The position numbers and the translations under genes are program-made. The notes under the pieces were generated by a model. That model was not told the DNA's origin, made no database searches, and worked only from the letters and a program-made list of their open reading frames with translations. A stretch of DNA of 64,000 nucleotides from Rotaria sp. Silwood1 (taxonomy: Eukaryota > Rotifera > Eurotatoria > Philodinida > Philodinidae). Location of the stretch: positions 2,683,958 through 2,747,957 of the forward strand of contig CAJNOP010000011.1 in NCBI GenBank assembly GCA_905250075.1, in the 5' to 3' direction. Positions 63,191-64,000 of the stretch are shown here, in pieces (within the stretch, counting starts at the first letter, position 1; each line of letters starts with the position of its first letter).

Positions 63191-64000
63191 GTTGATATTA
63201 TTTATGTGTGGGGAGTAATTGTTATATTTCCTCGAAGAGTGCATTTAGTGAAAAAACACAATAGTGAATTGATTGTAAATGAATATAGTTAATTCCAGAA
63301 GTAGTCTAATATAACTTTTGAACGATCATATTGTTATTTTATTACTTTGTTTTCTTTTGAAATAAACTGATTTTTTTTAGAAAGGTCGCCAAACTTTTGT
63401 GAAATGCGATAATAGTTTTACAAATAAAAAGTAGATCACATGGAAAAGAGGTTAATTCTGTTTGACTTCGATAGGAGTAAACGGAAATGCTACATCTTTA
63501 ACTTTCTAAGCGTGTTCAGTTTACAAATCTTCTATAACATCAAGTTCTTTTAGAAAGCTCTAAATATAAATCATTTGTAAGTATTCGAATCGATTGTTGT
63601 TCTAAGAAAATGATATGAGAATCAAGAATGACCGGAATGACCAAACTCACTGTACAAGTCTGCTTTCCATAGAAATCTATCATATTACCTAAAATTGACA
63701 TGTTCAGCTCACCCGAAATACTCACTGTCGACAAGTCACTTACAACAAACGAATCATTTGCAAAGAAAATATCTAAGGCAATGTATTCAAATTACTTTTG
63801 AATAACCTACTACAAGCTTTTCTTAAATATTATTACGTAAAAATCTTCATCATACTGTACTCTACTGTGTAAAAGACAACATTATCAATGACATTTATGT
63901 TAAATTAAGAAGTCAAAGAGTTTAGATCTATTTTTATAGTAAACGACAAGCTTCTTGCTCTATTTCTTGAGGCTTAAGATAAAAAGCAAAAGATTAAATA
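63191..64000. other. Right flank, nothing recognised
   Basis: AT-rich sequence after the transposase remnant. A 64-codon minus-strand open frame (63540-63734) has no recognisable similarity. The right end of the mariner element may lie here. Confidence 0.45.

Noticed and set aside
1..64000. CRISPR arrays, bacterial operons, rRNA genes, clear tRNA genes
   Set aside because: None seen; gene structure is eukaryotic, and no clear A-box/B-box pair with proper spacing was recognised.

Overview
This window is animal nuclear DNA: AT-rich, with many introns, most of them only 40-100 nt with GT...AG borders. The gene set is metazoan (TRPM channel, paired-class Pax factor, myosin VI, SLC41 transporter, Ly6-type protein, two orphan GPCRs). 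Tiny introns, orphan rhodopsin-like receptors and a decayed mariner copy suggest a small invertebrate. A rotifer, perhaps bdelloid, is my best guess, but no sequence here proves it. Exon models were built by hand by joining GT/AG sites that keep the reading frame.

Layout. 1-2950: no gene recognised. 2951-8965 (+): TRPM-type cation channel, 28 exons, about 1148 aa. 9193-10203 (-): single-exon GPCR, tail-to-tail with TRPM. 10204-17954: 7.7 kb without a supported gene. 17955-19840 (-): Pax3/7-type factor with paired domain and homeodomain, 6 exons. 23.97-31.3 kb: a tandem duplication carrying two intronless paralogues with a His...Asn-Asn-Cys pattern like permuted papain-fold proteins (25120-25737 and 30004-30615). 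The first unit is interrupted by a 2.6 kb imperfect palindrome (26213-28814) that the second lacks. 32917-33816 (+): a second single-exon GPCR. 36134-37423 (-): Ly6/Quiver-like secreted or GPI-anchored protein. 37978-39271 (-): type II membrane, fucosyltransferase-like enzyme. 42.78-44.03 kb: unidentified decayed gene. 47377-49969 (-): SLC41/MgtE-type divalent cation transporter, 13 exons, divergent from 50399-61312 (+): unconventional myosin VI, 28 exons, about 1273 aa. 61938-62154: broken exon-like fragment. 62354-63190: Tc1/mariner-like transposase remnant.

The genes do not form one pathway. Local links are the divergent SLC41/myosin VI pair (429 bp between start codons, possibly a shared promoter), the convergent TRPM/GPCR pair, and the recently duplicated 25/30 kb pair, which shares promoter blocks and shows a tract that looks gene-converted. 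The main novelty candidates are the duplicated Asn-Asn-Cys proteins and the palindromic (foldback-like) element between them.
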